A stretch of DNA of 64,000 nucleotides from Alopecurus myosuroides (Eukaryota > Streptophyta > Magnoliopsida > Poales > Poaceae): positions 580,989,940 through 581,053,939 of the forward strand of contig CM054057.1 in assembly GCA_028641055.1 (NCBI GenBank). Direction: 5' to 3'. Below the pieces are notes generated by a model. The model ran no database searches, was not told the DNA's origin, and was given only the letters and a program-made list of their open reading frames with translations. The position numbers were made by a program, and so were the translations under genes. Below, in pieces: positions 11,351 through 24,203 of this stretch; the first letter of the stretch is position 1; every line of letters begins with the position of its first letter.

Positions 11351-12458
11351 ATGGAAAACAACAAAAATATGAGAGAGCTTTATAATATTTATCTTGATTT
11401 AGGACATGAAGTGTTTGAAGAGAAAATTAAAAAACCTATGGAACTTTATTTGCATGCTAGTGGCAATGTTATTAGTATGAACTCTTTAAACACCATTATT
11501 GTTAATGCTATGGAAAAGTCTAAGCTTCGGGAAGCTAGTTTATATGAAAATGATCTTTTTAGTTCCCCAAGCACGGAGGAGAAAATTTGCTTTGATGATG
11601 AGCCTATGCTGTTACATATAGTATAGTGATCATGGGAAACACACACACTACTTTTGATATTGAAAATGATTGATAATATAGAAAGCAAACCTGTGAGTTT
11701 GAAAATCCTTTCCACTGATGTTTTGCTTTCATTCCTCCTGAGATTATATGCTTATATTATTCCTAGTAAAAAATTAAATGATAAATGAACACATTTTCGA
11801 GGATAACTATTGTATTGCTTATGATGATAATATTCTTCCTATGTATGATGATTACAATGATGAATATGATATTTTCAATCCACCTACTATTGAGGAGAAA
11901 TTTTATTTTGATGATACTATGCCTCCTATATTTGATGATTATGGTTATTGGAATAATAATGATACTCCCTCCGTCCACTTTTATAAGTCCCACTTCTTAG
12001 CATATCAATAGTAAGAAGTGGGCCTTATAAAAGTGGACGGAGGGAGTAGCTATTTTGTTGAATTTGCTCCCACGGCTATTAATAAGAATGACTATGCTTA
12101 TGTGGAGAGTATTAATTCTTTTATGCATGTGGCTCGTGATAAGAATGTCTCTTATGATAGTTATATTGTTAATTTTATTCATGATGCTACTGAAAGTTAT
12201 TATGAGAGAGGGAAACATGGTTTTATGCATCTCAACAATATTAAGTTTCCCCTCTTTATGTTCAAATTTTTGAAGTTTCACTTATTTTGTCTTCCTATGC
12301 TAGTCACTTTGTGCTTCGTTGACTTGTTTTTCTATAAGATCCTTTTTCATAGGAAGTGGGTTAGACTTAAATGTGTTTTATATTGCTTCTTGATGCTCTC
12401 TTGTTGTTCTTCAACTCTTATTTCTCATGTGAGCATCTTCTCAAATTATCATGCCTAG
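11351..12458 (+). pseudogene. Orphan reading frame of Gypsy A, broken by stops and a Stowaway MITE
   Basis: The first part (11351-11626) starts MENNKNMRELYN and stops. After a decayed gap an acidic, Asp/Tyr-rich stretch runs from 11778. A Stowaway MITE inserted at 11965-12046 brings a stop (TAG 12009-12011). Beyond the MITE the same frame continues from 12048 to TAG at 12456-12458. The second half contains IHDATESYYERGK followed by two hydrophobic segments and the phrase HRKWVRLK. The same motifs in the same order occur in the frame of Gypsy B (28138-29533), so this is a shared protein of unknown function. It has no gag zinc finger and no pol motif. Confidence 0.65.
11965..12046. mobile_element. 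Stowaway MITE inserted in the Gypsy A reading frame, TSD TA
   Basis: An 82-bp element with long near-perfect terminal inverted repeats (CTCCCTCCGTCCACTTTTAT at the left; the right end is the complement) lies between TA dinucleotides (11963-11964 and 12047-12048). It folds into almost a single hairpin. These are hallmarks of Stowaway, the MITE partner of Tc1/mariner elements. With its TSD it adds 84 bp, a multiple of three, but carries an in-frame stop. Confidence 0.92.
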
Positions 12459-13158
12459 CTAAAAGGCTTTAAAGAAAAGCACTTCTTGGGAGATAACCCA
12501 TGTTTTTATTTTTGCATTGTTTTTCTATGTTTTCTTTGAGTCAAGAGGTTCTATACTTTTGTAGAAACACCTTTGTATCTTTATTTTCATGTATTAGTTG
12601 ATCCAAGTAAAGCCTCTAGTGGAAATTTGAGACTATATTTCGGATTTCTGCGCAGGAAACAGATTTCTGCTGTCCACTGTGAAAATCATATAAAATCATA
12701 GAAAATTCAAAATGGCCTGAGTTTTTCTATGCGTCATCCTGGGATATATACTCAACTTTTCTCAGTAGACCACTTTTTGATTTGAGAAACAGAGGATTTT
12801 CGAAAAAAATCATCTTTACCTGTTGTCCTGTTTTGACAGATTTCTGCCAATAATTGTATTTGCCTCTTAATCTCTTTCTTTTGGTGTTGTTTTGAGAAAA
12901 AGAGTTTTAAAAGAAGTTGTGACAGTAGCTAATGTGTTTATTAATGTTAGGCTTGTGTTGAAACTGAACCATGTGAATTTATTATTTCGATTGCACTAAC
13001 GTTGCTAATGAAGATTGTGAGAAGTTTGGTGTGAAGGAAGTTTTCAAGGGTCAAGAGAAGAGGATGATACGACGTGATCAAGAAGAGTTTGTGAAGAGCC
13101 TAATCTTGGGGATGCCCCGGAGGTACATCCTAGAAAATTCCAAGAAGACTCAAGCGTC

Positions 13159-13186
13159 TAAGCTTGGGGATTCCCAAGGCATCCCC
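13159..13186 (+). repeat. Internal polypurine-like tract with hairpin in Gypsy A
   Basis: CTAAGCTTGGGGA repeats the core of the real polypurine tract at 15138-15152 and runs into an inverted repeat GGGGATTCC-CAA-GGCATCCCC (13166-13186, one mismatch). A counterpart lies at the same relative place in Gypsy B. Confidence 0.6.
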
Positions 13187-15137
13187 TTCTTCATCGACAA
13201 ATTATCAGGTCACTTCTAGTGAAACTATATTTTCATTCAGTCACATCTTATGTGCTTTACTTGGAGCGTCTTTTATTTTTGCTTGCAGTTTGTTTTTATT
13301 TTCTAATAAGCTTGGTTGGACCCTAGAATTCTTTTATTGGAGAGTGACACGCTCCGCGTTTTCATGGGAATACTTTGTATTCTTAATCTTTGTATGGTTG
13401 CTGCATTTATTTAGCTCCTGTTTTGCATTCATCTCTTATTTAGAGCAGTTAGTACTCTCTAGTTTTCATTTCCATATGCTTAGAGAGAGTTTTTTTTGTC
13501 TCATATATGTTCTTGGTTGGGAATATAAATGCTTATGTGATAGTTGGTATAGTGGAAAAATTCGCATGGTCTTGTAGATCACTAAACTGCTTCACTTGAA
13601 TCACTGCTGTTGTTTTGAGATATTAATTTGCTTAATGGATAAACGGGAAGGACTAGTAAGTAGAAACTTTTAATGGTTGGTCTAAGAAACTTGAAGCTAT
13701 GCCACACTTAAATTACCAGCTGATAGAAACAATGGTATATGATTCCTACGAGTGATACATTTCCGATCGGCATTTTGTTACGCGCTACAGTCGGGGTAGC
13801 TAACAGTGACTTGTCACTGCCACGGACCCTCTTGGAGTGATTTGCATTGTGCCTTGTAAGATGATTTGCTTGCTGTAATATTTTAACTCGTGAGTCTATG
13901 TTGAGGTTCCTGGCACTTCCACCATCCATATTTGCTAGCCTCTTCGGTACTGTGCATTGCCCTTTCTCACATTGAGAGTTGGTGCAAACTTCGAGAGTGC
14001 ATCCAAATCCCGTGGGACAACTTTGTTCTCCTACACATAAGCCCATTAACTATTCCTCAAAACAGCCACCATACCTACCTATCATGGCATTTCCATAGCC
14101 ATTCCGAGATATATTGCTGCACAACATCCACCTCCATTATGTTACTTGATGATGAGCTTCATGGTTATTTATGCATACTGCTACACTGGCAGGAGCATGC
14201 AGTTAGAGACATCAGAGACATTTCTTTATGAGTTATCAGTACTAAAAGTGTGATGATTCATTGTAATATAGGATGTTGCCCCTACCGGTGAGGATATAAA
14301 AAAAATGAAAAATCCCCCCCAAAAAAGGGCCAAAGAGAGGATAAAGAGAGAGGGGGCGCATCACTATCCTTTATACCACACTTGTGCTTCATGTTTAGCA
14401 CCAATGCTTCAGTTTGGAGAATGTTTTCATATTATCATTCATTCATAACTATGTGGGGAATTTTACATTATAGAACTTGGCTTGTATATTCCAATGATGA
14501 GCGTCCTCAAATGAGCTCTAGGTCTTCGTGAGCAAGCAAGTTGGATGCACCCCCACTAGTTCCATTGGAGAGATTTCATACACTTATAGCTCTATGTGCA
14601 TCTGTTGTGTGGCAATCCCTATTTCTTGAATAGCTTCGGTTGTAAGACTTTCTCTTGTCTAATGACCACTTTCAGCTTTGTGAGCCTTTCTTCCATTGAC
14701 CTTCCAAACCCCCCATAATGTTCTCTTTGCCATAACATCCCGGTGCCATGGACCAACGCAGAACACTTGATTGTTTTTAGTGCGCAAATAGTTTAAGATT
14801 CAAGCATTGCATCGTGTGGAAAGCTTGACTTGATCCTAACTGGGGTTGTGAAGATCGTTTGACGTGCATGATATTGTTGTTCTTGAAATCTTAAATCATC
14901 TCTAATAAACTTTAAACGGTTGATCGTCTTTTAGTATTGATTCATTAAAAGTTTTGCTTCTTTCTTCTTATTTGTTTATGCATTACTTGTTGATATCAAA
15001 TATGGATCATAGCTTTAGTTCATTTGATCCTAGATTACATGCTCTACTTTACATATTATGATCAAGATTGTGTGGTAGCATGTCACCTCAGAAAATATTT
15101 TGGTTTATCGTTTACCTACTCGAGGACGAGTAGGAAC

Positions 15138-15153
15138 TAAGCTTGGGGATGCT
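15138..15153 (+). promoter_or_regulatory. Polypurine tract of Gypsy A
   Basis: TAAGCTTGGGGATGCT directly precedes the 3' LTR start at 15154. It would prime plus-strand DNA synthesis. Confidence 0.75.
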
Positions 15154-16529
15154 TGATACGTCTCCAATGTATCTATAATTTCTGATGTTCCATGTTGATA
15201 TTATGCCAATTGCTACATGTTTTCCGTATGTTTTCCTATGTTTTCTTATGTTTTCCGGGACTAACCTATTAACAAGATGCCAAGTGCCAGTTTCCTGTTT
15301 TCTACTGTTTTTTATTTTAGAAAAGTTGTTCTAGAAATATTCTCGGAGTTGGACCCCACGAATCCCAAAGTTCCTATTTCCCCGGAAGCATCCAGAACTC
15401 CCGAAGAGCCCCGGAGGGGGGCCACACCATAGGGTGGCGCGGGTCCCCCTGGCCGTGCCACCTGGTGGTGTGGGCCTTCTGGCCACCCCCTGGCATCGCC
15501 CTTTCGCCTATATATACTCCCCCGAGGAAACCCCCTAAAAGAATCGACCTTTTCCACAAAATACATACGTAGCTCCGCCGCCGCTGCCGACAAGTTTCGG
15601 GGGATTGATCTCTGTTCTAGCACCCTCCCGAGAAAGGGAAGTGCCCCCAGAAGCCATTTCCATTGACTCCACCGCCATCTCCATCGCCGTTGCTATCTCT
15701 TATGATGAGGAGGGAGTAGTTATCCCCCTAGGCTGAGGGCTCTACTGGTAGCTATGTTGTTCATCTCTCTCTCCCATGGTGTGATCTATATGTGATCGTG
15801 AGCTTTGTAATCTAGTGGAATAAGTAGATGTTATTGTTCATCTTGTGCTACTCAAGTGTTTTATTAATATGAACTTTGGAGTCACCTTGTCCCGCGGTGT
15901 GAAGGTGACAGTGTGCACATCGTGTGTGTCTCCTCTATGAATTGTGGTGTTTGTCTAGTACCTTCTAGGGCGCTCATAGTGACAGCGTGGGGTTAACTAG
16001 ACATGGGAATGCTTACTTTAAGGAATGCTTTTTGCAGCCCTACGCAATGATTAGTGTTCGTTATCCGACCAGAGAGGGTTAAGAGTAGCATAGTGAAGAG
16101 AAGATATTTAGTTATTCAATTATGTGATCATTGTTGAGAGTGTCCACTAGTGAAAGTAGGATCCCTAGGCCTTGTTTCCAAGCATTGAAACACCGTTTTC
16201 CGCATGTTCTGCTACATGTTTTCTTGCTACCATATTTATCTCAGATTGCTATTATTACTTATAATCATCCATATTACTCGCATTTCACCATCTCTTCGCC
16301 GAACTAGTGCACCTATATACCTGACAAGTATATTGGGTGTGTTGGGGACACACGATACTTCCTGTATCTTAATTGCACGGTTGTTTGAGAGGGATATCTT
16401 TGACCTCTACCTCCCTGAGTTCGATAAACCTTGGATGATCCACTTAAGGGAAACTTGCTGCTGTTCTAAAAACCCCTGCACTTGGAGGCCCAACACTATC
16501 TACAATAATAGAAGCGTGCGTAGACATCA
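15154..16529 (+). repeat. 3' LTR of Gypsy A
   Basis: 1376 bp, TGATACGTCTCCAATG to GACATCA, TATA box TATATATA at 15509-15516. Directly followed by the TSD AGATC. Confidence 0.9.
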
Positions 16530-17315
16530 AGATCACATGCTTGAAGCTTCCCACTCTTTTGGAGATAATGTCCAACTGAAGATGGGCTTAAAAGAGCCTC
16601 TCCCATAGTGGCGTATGGGTGAGCAATCTATGTGTGTTCACCGAGCAAAACGAAAATAAGATGTTCCATCTTGAGGAGGTCAAGGTCTTCATTATCTAGC
16701 TCAAGTGGAATGCTCAAGGCAAAGGTATGATCTTGATAGGTTTTCTGTTTTACCGGTCTCATACCATAGTTGAAAGACCGGGTTATAGGATAGATAACCG
16801 TACTACCAAGAGGGGCTTTCATATTAGCAACTTGATCGCATCAATCGGAGAGAGCTCAAACCTTTGCATACTTGGAATCATATTTCTTGGTTCTTATTTT
16901 AGTTTTCTCCATGTGTGGTTTTGGATATTGTCATGTTCTTCAAGACAAGCTCAAGTTCACTAAAAACGGATTTTGCATGAAAAACATATTGCGTTTTTTA
17001 TGTTGGACGTTTTGCCGTTAGTTCTTTTATAGAGAGCTCAAACCTTTCATCATTCGGTTTTAGCCTCCAATTATGGAATATGATGTTTCTTTGCATAATC
17101 TTGTTGTGCTCATTGTCATGATTTCAATGATCCCAAGATCATCGAAAACAGAGTCCGAATGCAAAAGATATCACATTTTTAGTGAATAAGGCTTTCTGGA
17201 AACTGGGAGGCCGGCCTAGGCCGGGCTGAGGCCCCCTAGGCCGGCGGCTCTATTAGGTGTCCGGCCTAGATGCCGGGGTCACGCAGAATGCCCCACCGGG
17301 CTGATTTTGGGGGCC

Positions 17316-17322
17316 TATATAA
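17316..17322 (+). promoter_or_regulatory. TATA box of the 2.4-kb solo LTR
   Basis: CCTATATAAGG lies at the end of a very GC-rich stretch, as usual for grass LTR promoters. It shows that the solo LTR reads left to right. Confidence 0.6.
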
Positions 17323-17524
17323 GGGGTCTTCTTCCCCAGTGGTTCCCTACCTTTTAGGCAAGTTTTCCCCCCACCATTGTTGACCTTTTGGAGCTTGGTT
17401 TCTCTCTATTCCTCCATGATTATTGACTCCAATTAGAGGGGAAGATAGAGGAGATCTAGATCTATCTTTCCACCAATCCATCTCTCATCTTAGTGAGGGG
17501 AAGCCTTTGGGATATAGATATTGT

Positions 17525-19172
17525 TGAAGGGGAACGGAGCATAGAAAACAAAAATTTTCCTACGCGAGAGATACCCGAAAGGCCAAGATCTAATCTAGGA
17601 GACGAAGTGCAACGGGCAACAAGAGGGTTAAGGAGAACACATACCCTCGAAGAATCAAAGTGGTACGAGATCAAATCTCGTTGTTGGCATAGTCGTACTC
17701 ACACCGATCCCGATAGCGAGAAGATGGCACCGCAATCCGGCGGTGCATCCGTGATCGGTCACACGTACGGTTGATGACGACCTCCGTTCCCTCGTTCCAG
17801 CGGGGCGCGGAAGTAGAGGATCCCTCGGAACTCCAGCAGCACGACGACATGGTGGTGGTGAAGAATCCCACGGTCAGGGCTTCGCCAAGTCGGAGACCAT
17901 GAAATGGAGCAGCGGGTGGAGGGAAAGGGAAGTGGCCAAGTGTGTGGAGGAGGGAGAGCTCTCACCCTCCTTTTATAGGAGAGGGGGGAGGCAGCCCAAG
18001 GGGGGTGCGGCCAGCCCCATGGTGTGCCCCCACCTCTTCCCTCATGATGTGAGTGGACACTCCACTCACACCCACTCATTTTCCTTTAAACCCCACTTAG
18101 AAAATCCAAGAGTTTTTCTTTAATAAATCAATAAAACATTTTTATTTCTTTTTTTCAGCATTTGTTAATTCTATTAACAAACATTTGCATAAAGCCTCGA
18201 ATCATTTGTTAATTCTATTAACAACCATTCGACGAAAAACCCCTTGAACTATTTCAATTTTCCCCAAAACAATTTCGGTGCTGCCCAAAATATTCTTCGA
18301 TATTCCGTATCCTCTCAAACGCGTCATCGAACCTTAAGTGTGTCACCCTACGGTTCGCGAATAAGATAGACATGATCGAGACTCCTCTCCGATCAATAAT
18401 CAACAGCGGGATCTGGAGATCCGTGATGACTCCTATATATTCAACGATGACTCTCGTGATCGTGTGAACCAACAACGCCGTGAACTATTCCCTTTGTGTC
18501 GCGATATTTTCCTTGTCCGAGATTCGATCATTGGTATCAACCATACCTTGTTCAATCTCGTTACCGACAAATACTCTTTTCTCGTTCCCGTGATATAACA
18601 TCCTTTGTGATCATATCACGTGCTTGCAAGCGGTTTCGATGTGATATCACCGAGAGGGCCCAGAGTATATCTCTCCGTCATTTGGATGGACAAATACCAC
18701 TCTTATTCCATGATCCTCAACTAATACTTTCCGAATACTTAACGACATCTTTATAGTCACCCTGTTACGGTGTGACGTGTGATGCCATCAAAGCACTCTT
18801 CCGGTATCAGTGATTGACATGATCTCAAGGTCTAAGGAATAAGTTACTTCGTATGTTTGATATAACAATGTAAACTAAATGACTTGATCGCATTGCTATA
18901 TTCTCTTTGGGTATATGTTCATCACATCATTCTTCTAATGAAATGACCCCGTTATTAATAACATCCAATGTTCATGATCAGGAAACCTTGATCATCTATT
19001 AATCAACGAGAGTTAAAAGAGAGGCTTTACTAGGAACCATTGTTTGTTTATTAAGCACACATGTATCAACGTTCCGGTTAATACAATTCTAGCATGAGAA
19101 ATAAACATTCATCATAAACAAGGAATAAGATAATAACCATTTTATTATTGCCTCTCGGGCATATTCCCTTTA
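17525..19172 (-). repeat. 3' LTR of Copia B
   Basis: On the minus strand the LTR ends ...CTCCGTTCCCCTTCA at 17525. At its other end (19172) it reads TAAAGGG instead of the TGAAGGG of the partner LTR, so the canonical TG is mutated. It contains a duplicated palindrome-like phrase at 18161-18180 and 18205-18224. A purine-rich AAGTGGGAGACTA tract (complement of 19172-19184) abuts the LTR as polypurine tract. Confidence 0.88.
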
Positions 19173-19384
19173 GTCTCCCACTTGCACTAGAGTCAATAAT
19201 CTAGTCTGTAAGCACTTAACACATATGGCGTACCAGTGTTATTACCATGCTTCGCATGTGGTAAAACATTATCAAAAAGATCTGAACTGTTCAGGTCCTA
19301 TTGTATTTGCATGTTCTTTGCGTCGACACGCATCACATTCTCTAATGAGATGGTTTTTGTATATATATGGTCAATTGGTGAAAA

Positions 19385-19569
19385 CTTAATTCCTCAGCTT
19401 AAACTGATGTCACTAACATTGTGAAAATGTAGCTTCATAGTGTTAGCATTCTTGGAAACTCACCAAGTTCCGGTGATACCTTAATTCCTCAGCTTAAACT
19501 GATGTTACTAACATTGTGAAAATGTAGCTTCATAGTTTCAGCATTCTTGGAAATTCACCAAGTTCAATA
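19385..19569. repeat. Tandem duplication (about 95 bp, two copies) inside Copia B
   Basis: The phrase beginning CTTAATTCCTCAGCTTAAAC occurs at 19385 and again at 19480, with about 90 bp of matching sequence after each and only a few substitutions. It lies between the decayed pol gene and the 3' LTR. Confidence 0.8.
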
Positions 19570-19976
19570 AAGAAACTCCTTGACACAAAATACGCTTATA
19601 ATCAGTTGTCAACACAACGATATACTTTAGCCTTTTATTGTAGTATCTGTCACAATATTTTAATTTTGAAACTCTTTCAATCCAGCATGGAACTTTCTTC
19701 CATCCTATTGTGCTACCGTTCATCACATATTTTAATTGAGATAAAATTTACTTGAATAAATGACAAGACTATTAGTGTAACATATTACAACTAATATTTT
19801 GTCATTACTATATAGGAAAACATATCCTTAGCATTTCTAAAATGACACGAGGATCTCTCCCACTGTTGTCTAATCATCATATGAATTTATCCTGCTATAA
19901 CATTTTATAGCATAGGACTCATCTGGTCGTGTATAGCATGGAAACATGACTTAGAAATCTCAATTTCAATGATGCT

Positions 19977-20800
19977 CTCATGTGTCAAAAACACATGAAT
20001 CTTGCTCAAATATTTTCCATGTGACAAGAACTCCTTCTTATCAATTTATATTGACTTACTTCAATATTTCATCTATGTAATTTGGCTTCAATCATATCAG
20101 GCGCTTCAATCCATCTTTTATAGATATCAATGCCCAATCTTCTAAGTCTTTCATCAATATGAAAATCTTAACCGTGTTAATTTAAAATACATATTTTCCA
20201 ATCAACCATATGTCATCTATAAAGTATTGGAAATATGTCATAGCGCTCCCACTTAATTTCTTGTAACTTTACAAGCATCTTTATGGTTCATGATGGAATC
20301 AAACTCTTTGATAACTTCATTAAGGTAAAGATTTCAACTTCGTTATGCTCACTTCAAATTGAAGTGTGCATACCTTTCTAGCAACCTTTTTGAATTTTTA
20401 CAAAACTCTCAGACTGTGTCAAGTACACATCCTGATGAACTTCCTTGAGAGGAGAGTTGGTTTTGTTATTCAACTACCATATCATATGTAACTTTGCTAG
20501 AACTATCTGCAAAGACTAAGCATCACTACGGAAGATCAAAATCTTGTAGTAGTAAACTCTTTGAACTTCGTCGAAAACAACTTTTCGATAAGTACAACTT
20601 TCAAAGGATGTAAAATCCATGTCTTTGTCGCTATAGACCCTTTTGCTATCGTTAGGCATCATGCCTATCGAAAGGACTACCAAGTCACATACTTGATATT
20701 CATACAAGGATACTATGGCGGATAATGACTCATAGTCAATTTTACGAAGCCAGGGCCCATCATTTGCTTCCTTTATAAGGTCCAGGTCCTTTGTTGTCAA
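19977..20800 (-). pseudogene. Decayed Copia reverse transcriptase of Copia B
   Basis: On the minus strand the order of Copia RT landmarks is kept although frames and residues are lost. A segment like QVCDLVVLSIGM...RVYSDKD...YRKVV (20516-20800) corresponds to the QVW-LVDLP...KWVFKKK-D...YKARLVAKG start of the domain. Further on, DVYLTQSE lies near 20440. FIDDI at 20209-20223 corresponds to the catalytic YVDD box, and KKEFLSHGKYLSK (about 20000-20040) to the KKGFLPMSHG-LSK region. At least ten stops or shifts separate these. The aligned residues are recalled family consensus. It is certainly non-functional. Confidence 0.7.
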
Positions 20801-23800
20801 AACAACACTTTACACTTAAACCAGAAGTTGTTCTAAGTACAAAGTTTTTGGACTTTTCTGGTACAGTTCGCAAACTCATTTGAAGTTTCTACAACATTTG
20901 TAGTGTTCTACTTAGTCAAATAGTAAACCCCGGAACAACTTCCAGTGCTGCGCTACTCTTGACATGATAACGAAGATTCTCTAACCTCGTTGAGTTTGTA
21001 CTGTGCTCCCACTCACTTGTTTCGCAAGAACTACTTTCTCGAGAAATCCCTTTCTGAAAAAAAACATTTGTCTTTTGGTTCGGTGATAGGAGAAATACCC
21101 AATGTTTTATTTTAGGATAACCTTTAAAACATATATTTATCCTTTTCTGTTGTAAACATTTTACACATGCTATGCATACCAAACTTAAGAAGTGACAATT
21201 CGGGTCACTACCCAAACCATATCTTATATGTTGTCAATTTCAGCGGATCATGACGGTGCTCTTTTCAGTGGAAAAACGGTTGTCCTTAATGTATAAACTA
21301 CAAAATTATAATGGCAATTTTATTAATCTTACCATGTCAAACAGGGTTTGATTTTGTCTTTTGAATACTCCAATCTAATGTGGGGTATTCGAGAAGTATA
21401 AGTTGTAGAACAATTCTGCAACTTCTCAGATGTTTTGCTAAACTTGTAACTCAAACTTTTATCCTTTATGATCCAATCATAATACTTGATTATCTTGTTA
21501 CATTGATTTTAACTTCATATTAACAACCTTTTGAACCAATTCAAAATGTCAAACTCTGTTCCCTTTAAATAGATATACTCACATATCTACTTAAATCATC
21601 GACAAAATTTTATGAAGCAAAAAATTAATCCACCATACATGACTACACATAATGGACTATATACATCAATATGTATAATCTCCACTAAATTAGTCGTCCA
21701 TTCTACTTTGGCCTATGAACGGAATTCTAGTCATCTTTTGGAAGAGGTCTCAAGCGTCAATTTACTCAAAACAAAATGACTCCGGAAGTCCATCAATATG
21801 GAGTTCCTTCATGTTTTCCGATATGAACTAAAATGGTGGTGTCACAATTTAAGTGAAAATCTTTTACGTCTTGCAACGTTTAGCATTCAGTCTTATAGAT
21901 GTTTACTTTACCAACATGATTTATATTAACATATCCATCAATTATGGAATATGGTCATCGTTTGAACAATCTCATTTGTTCTCACAAAGACTAGAACAAA
22001 TAACAACTTATTAAGTTCTTAAAATAAATCTTGAATGTTTGGTTAGATACTACAATGAACACAATAACACTTTATTTATGTTCTTGTCATAATCGATTCC
22101 ACATCTATTACTAGTTCCTTTTAGGCCCTTGTATTTCTTGCATTCCGTTGCTTTGTATGACAACTCATACCAACCAATGTGGTATCAAAATACCCAAAAA
22201 TACTTTATTAACTAGCAATACATCTATAACTTGTATATCAAGCATATACTCCTGAGCTGGACTTTTCCAGTTATCTTCTTTTTCAGCCATATATCTTTTT
22301 GTGATTCGATTTTCAATATTCCCTTTCCTTTATAGAAGAATCATTCAACATCAAACAATGCTAGCCGTACTAGCTCATTTTCTTTGGCGTGTTAGTCATA
22401 TACTATCACCCATTGAGTCATACTTTGAGTTTGATTGTTCTACTAATATCACCATATTAATAGCATTCTTCTAGATTCCACTCTTAGCAATTTCCAAGTA
22501 AGGTAAAACTACTTTACCCATACTTCTAATCCATCCCATCATAACAATTTTATGATTAAGCTACTATAGCTCGAAGGAAGGAATTTAGAGGATAATTTTT
22601 AGCATCCAATTTCTTGGAATATTCAAACGCCTAGTGTCTTCAATCATTGCATATATTCAGATAATATAAGCAAACATTGTCACACTAAATTATACTCAGT
22701 CATGTTGCCACAAATAAGTTTCTAGATATCAATATATCTTTCACTTGATTGTTTCTGAAAACAACTCTTTTCAGTTCCTAAATCACCTTGATCAACAAAA
22801 CATTCTTTTGAAGATAAAGTAATACGAAAGCAACCATGACTCTGGATTCTAAGTAGGAATTATTTGCTCTCTAGATCAATTAATCATTAATCACATGGAG
22901 TAGGTAGGAAATACCAAAAATCTACAATAGGACTCAATTTTAAATTCACTAATACAGTACCAATCTTAATGGTATTTACCAGATCATAACAGTTATATCT
23001 CAATTAACAATCTAAGTGTAAGGTAGTTATGTGGATGCCAATGAATACTACAAGTTGTGCAAATTCACTTTGATTTGTTGTTCATGATAAATAAGTTCAA
23101 GTTAATTAAAAAATTAAACCATGAACTCCCACTCAAAAACAACATCCCTCTTAGTCGTCTTTAGTGATTACACGAACCAAATTCACTACACCAAAACCGA
23201 TCATCACGTGAGATGATGTAGTTTCAAAGGCGAACATCGACATGTTCATCATATCATCCATATGACTCATGCTTTACCTTTCGGTTACGTGTTCCGAGGC
23301 CATGTCTGTACATGCTAGGCTCGCCAAGTAGAACCGTAGTATTGCGTGTGTTTCAAGGCCATGTCTGTACATGTTAGGCTTAAACACCCGTTGTATGTGA
23401 ACGTTGAGTCTATCACACCCGATCATCACGTGGTGTCTCGAAACGACGAACTTTCTTAACGGTGCATACTTAAGGAAGAACACATTATTATCTTGATATT
23501 AAGTGAGAGGGATCATCTTATAATGCTACCGTCGCTATCTAAGCAAAACAAGATGCATAAAAAGGATTAACATCACAGACATCACATGAAAGGATAACGT
23601 GATATGATATGGTCCTTCTTGCACTTGATCTCCATCATGTGCATTATGGTATGATCTCAATCATTCCACCGGCGTGGTACCAAGTACCACGGTACCCCAA
23701 ACTTGATTGTCCATCAATAAGAAGACAACCATATGGATACCTTCCGGTATATCAATAATTTACAAAAATAGATCATCATAATCAATTTGTAATATTGACC

Positions 23801-24190
23801 ATATCAATTCACATGCCCAGCAAAAACTAGTTAGACGCTTCTAATTTATTTTTGCATATTTTGCGTGGCTTAGGGCTTTCGAGGATAGAACCGTTCATAC
23901 CTACGAACATCAACCACAACGTTGATAAACACATTTTTAACAACCCTTCATAGATTAGATCTTAACTATAGTAGGAGAGAAACAGACACCCGCAAGCCAC
24001 TTATGCAATACAAGTTGCATGTCAGTTGTGGAACAAGTCTCATGTACGTGGACATGTAAGGTTAGTCCGGGCCGCTTCATCCCACTATGCCACTAAGATC
24101 ATAAAATAGTCAAGGAGGTAATAACATGATCATCAACGCCCACATACACCTATGTGTTCTACCCGTACAAAACATCTACGCATAGATCTG

Positions 24191-24202
24191 GCTCTGATAC
24201 CA
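24191..24202 (-). promoter_or_regulatory. Primer binding site of Copia B (tRNA-iMet)
   Basis: GCTCTGATACCA is the exact complement of TGGTATCAGAGC, the initiator-tRNA-Met primer site used by most plant Copia elements. One base separates it from the LTR. Confidence 0.9.
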
Positions 24203-24203
24203 C

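Larger units (their letters stand above)
9838..16529 (+). mobile_element. Gypsy A: complete non-autonomous LTR retrotransposon, TSD AGATC
   Basis: The two LTRs (9838-11216 and 15154-16529) are in direct orientation and flanked by identical AGATC at 9833-9837 and 16530-16534. Internally there is a tRNA-Asp primer site (11227-11244), a decayed orphan reading frame (11351-12458) and a polypurine tract abutting the 3' LTR. No gag, protease, reverse transcriptase or integrase is visible in the 3.9-kb internal region. It must have moved with proteins from another element. It is inserted in the 2.4-kb solo LTR. Confidence 0.9.
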
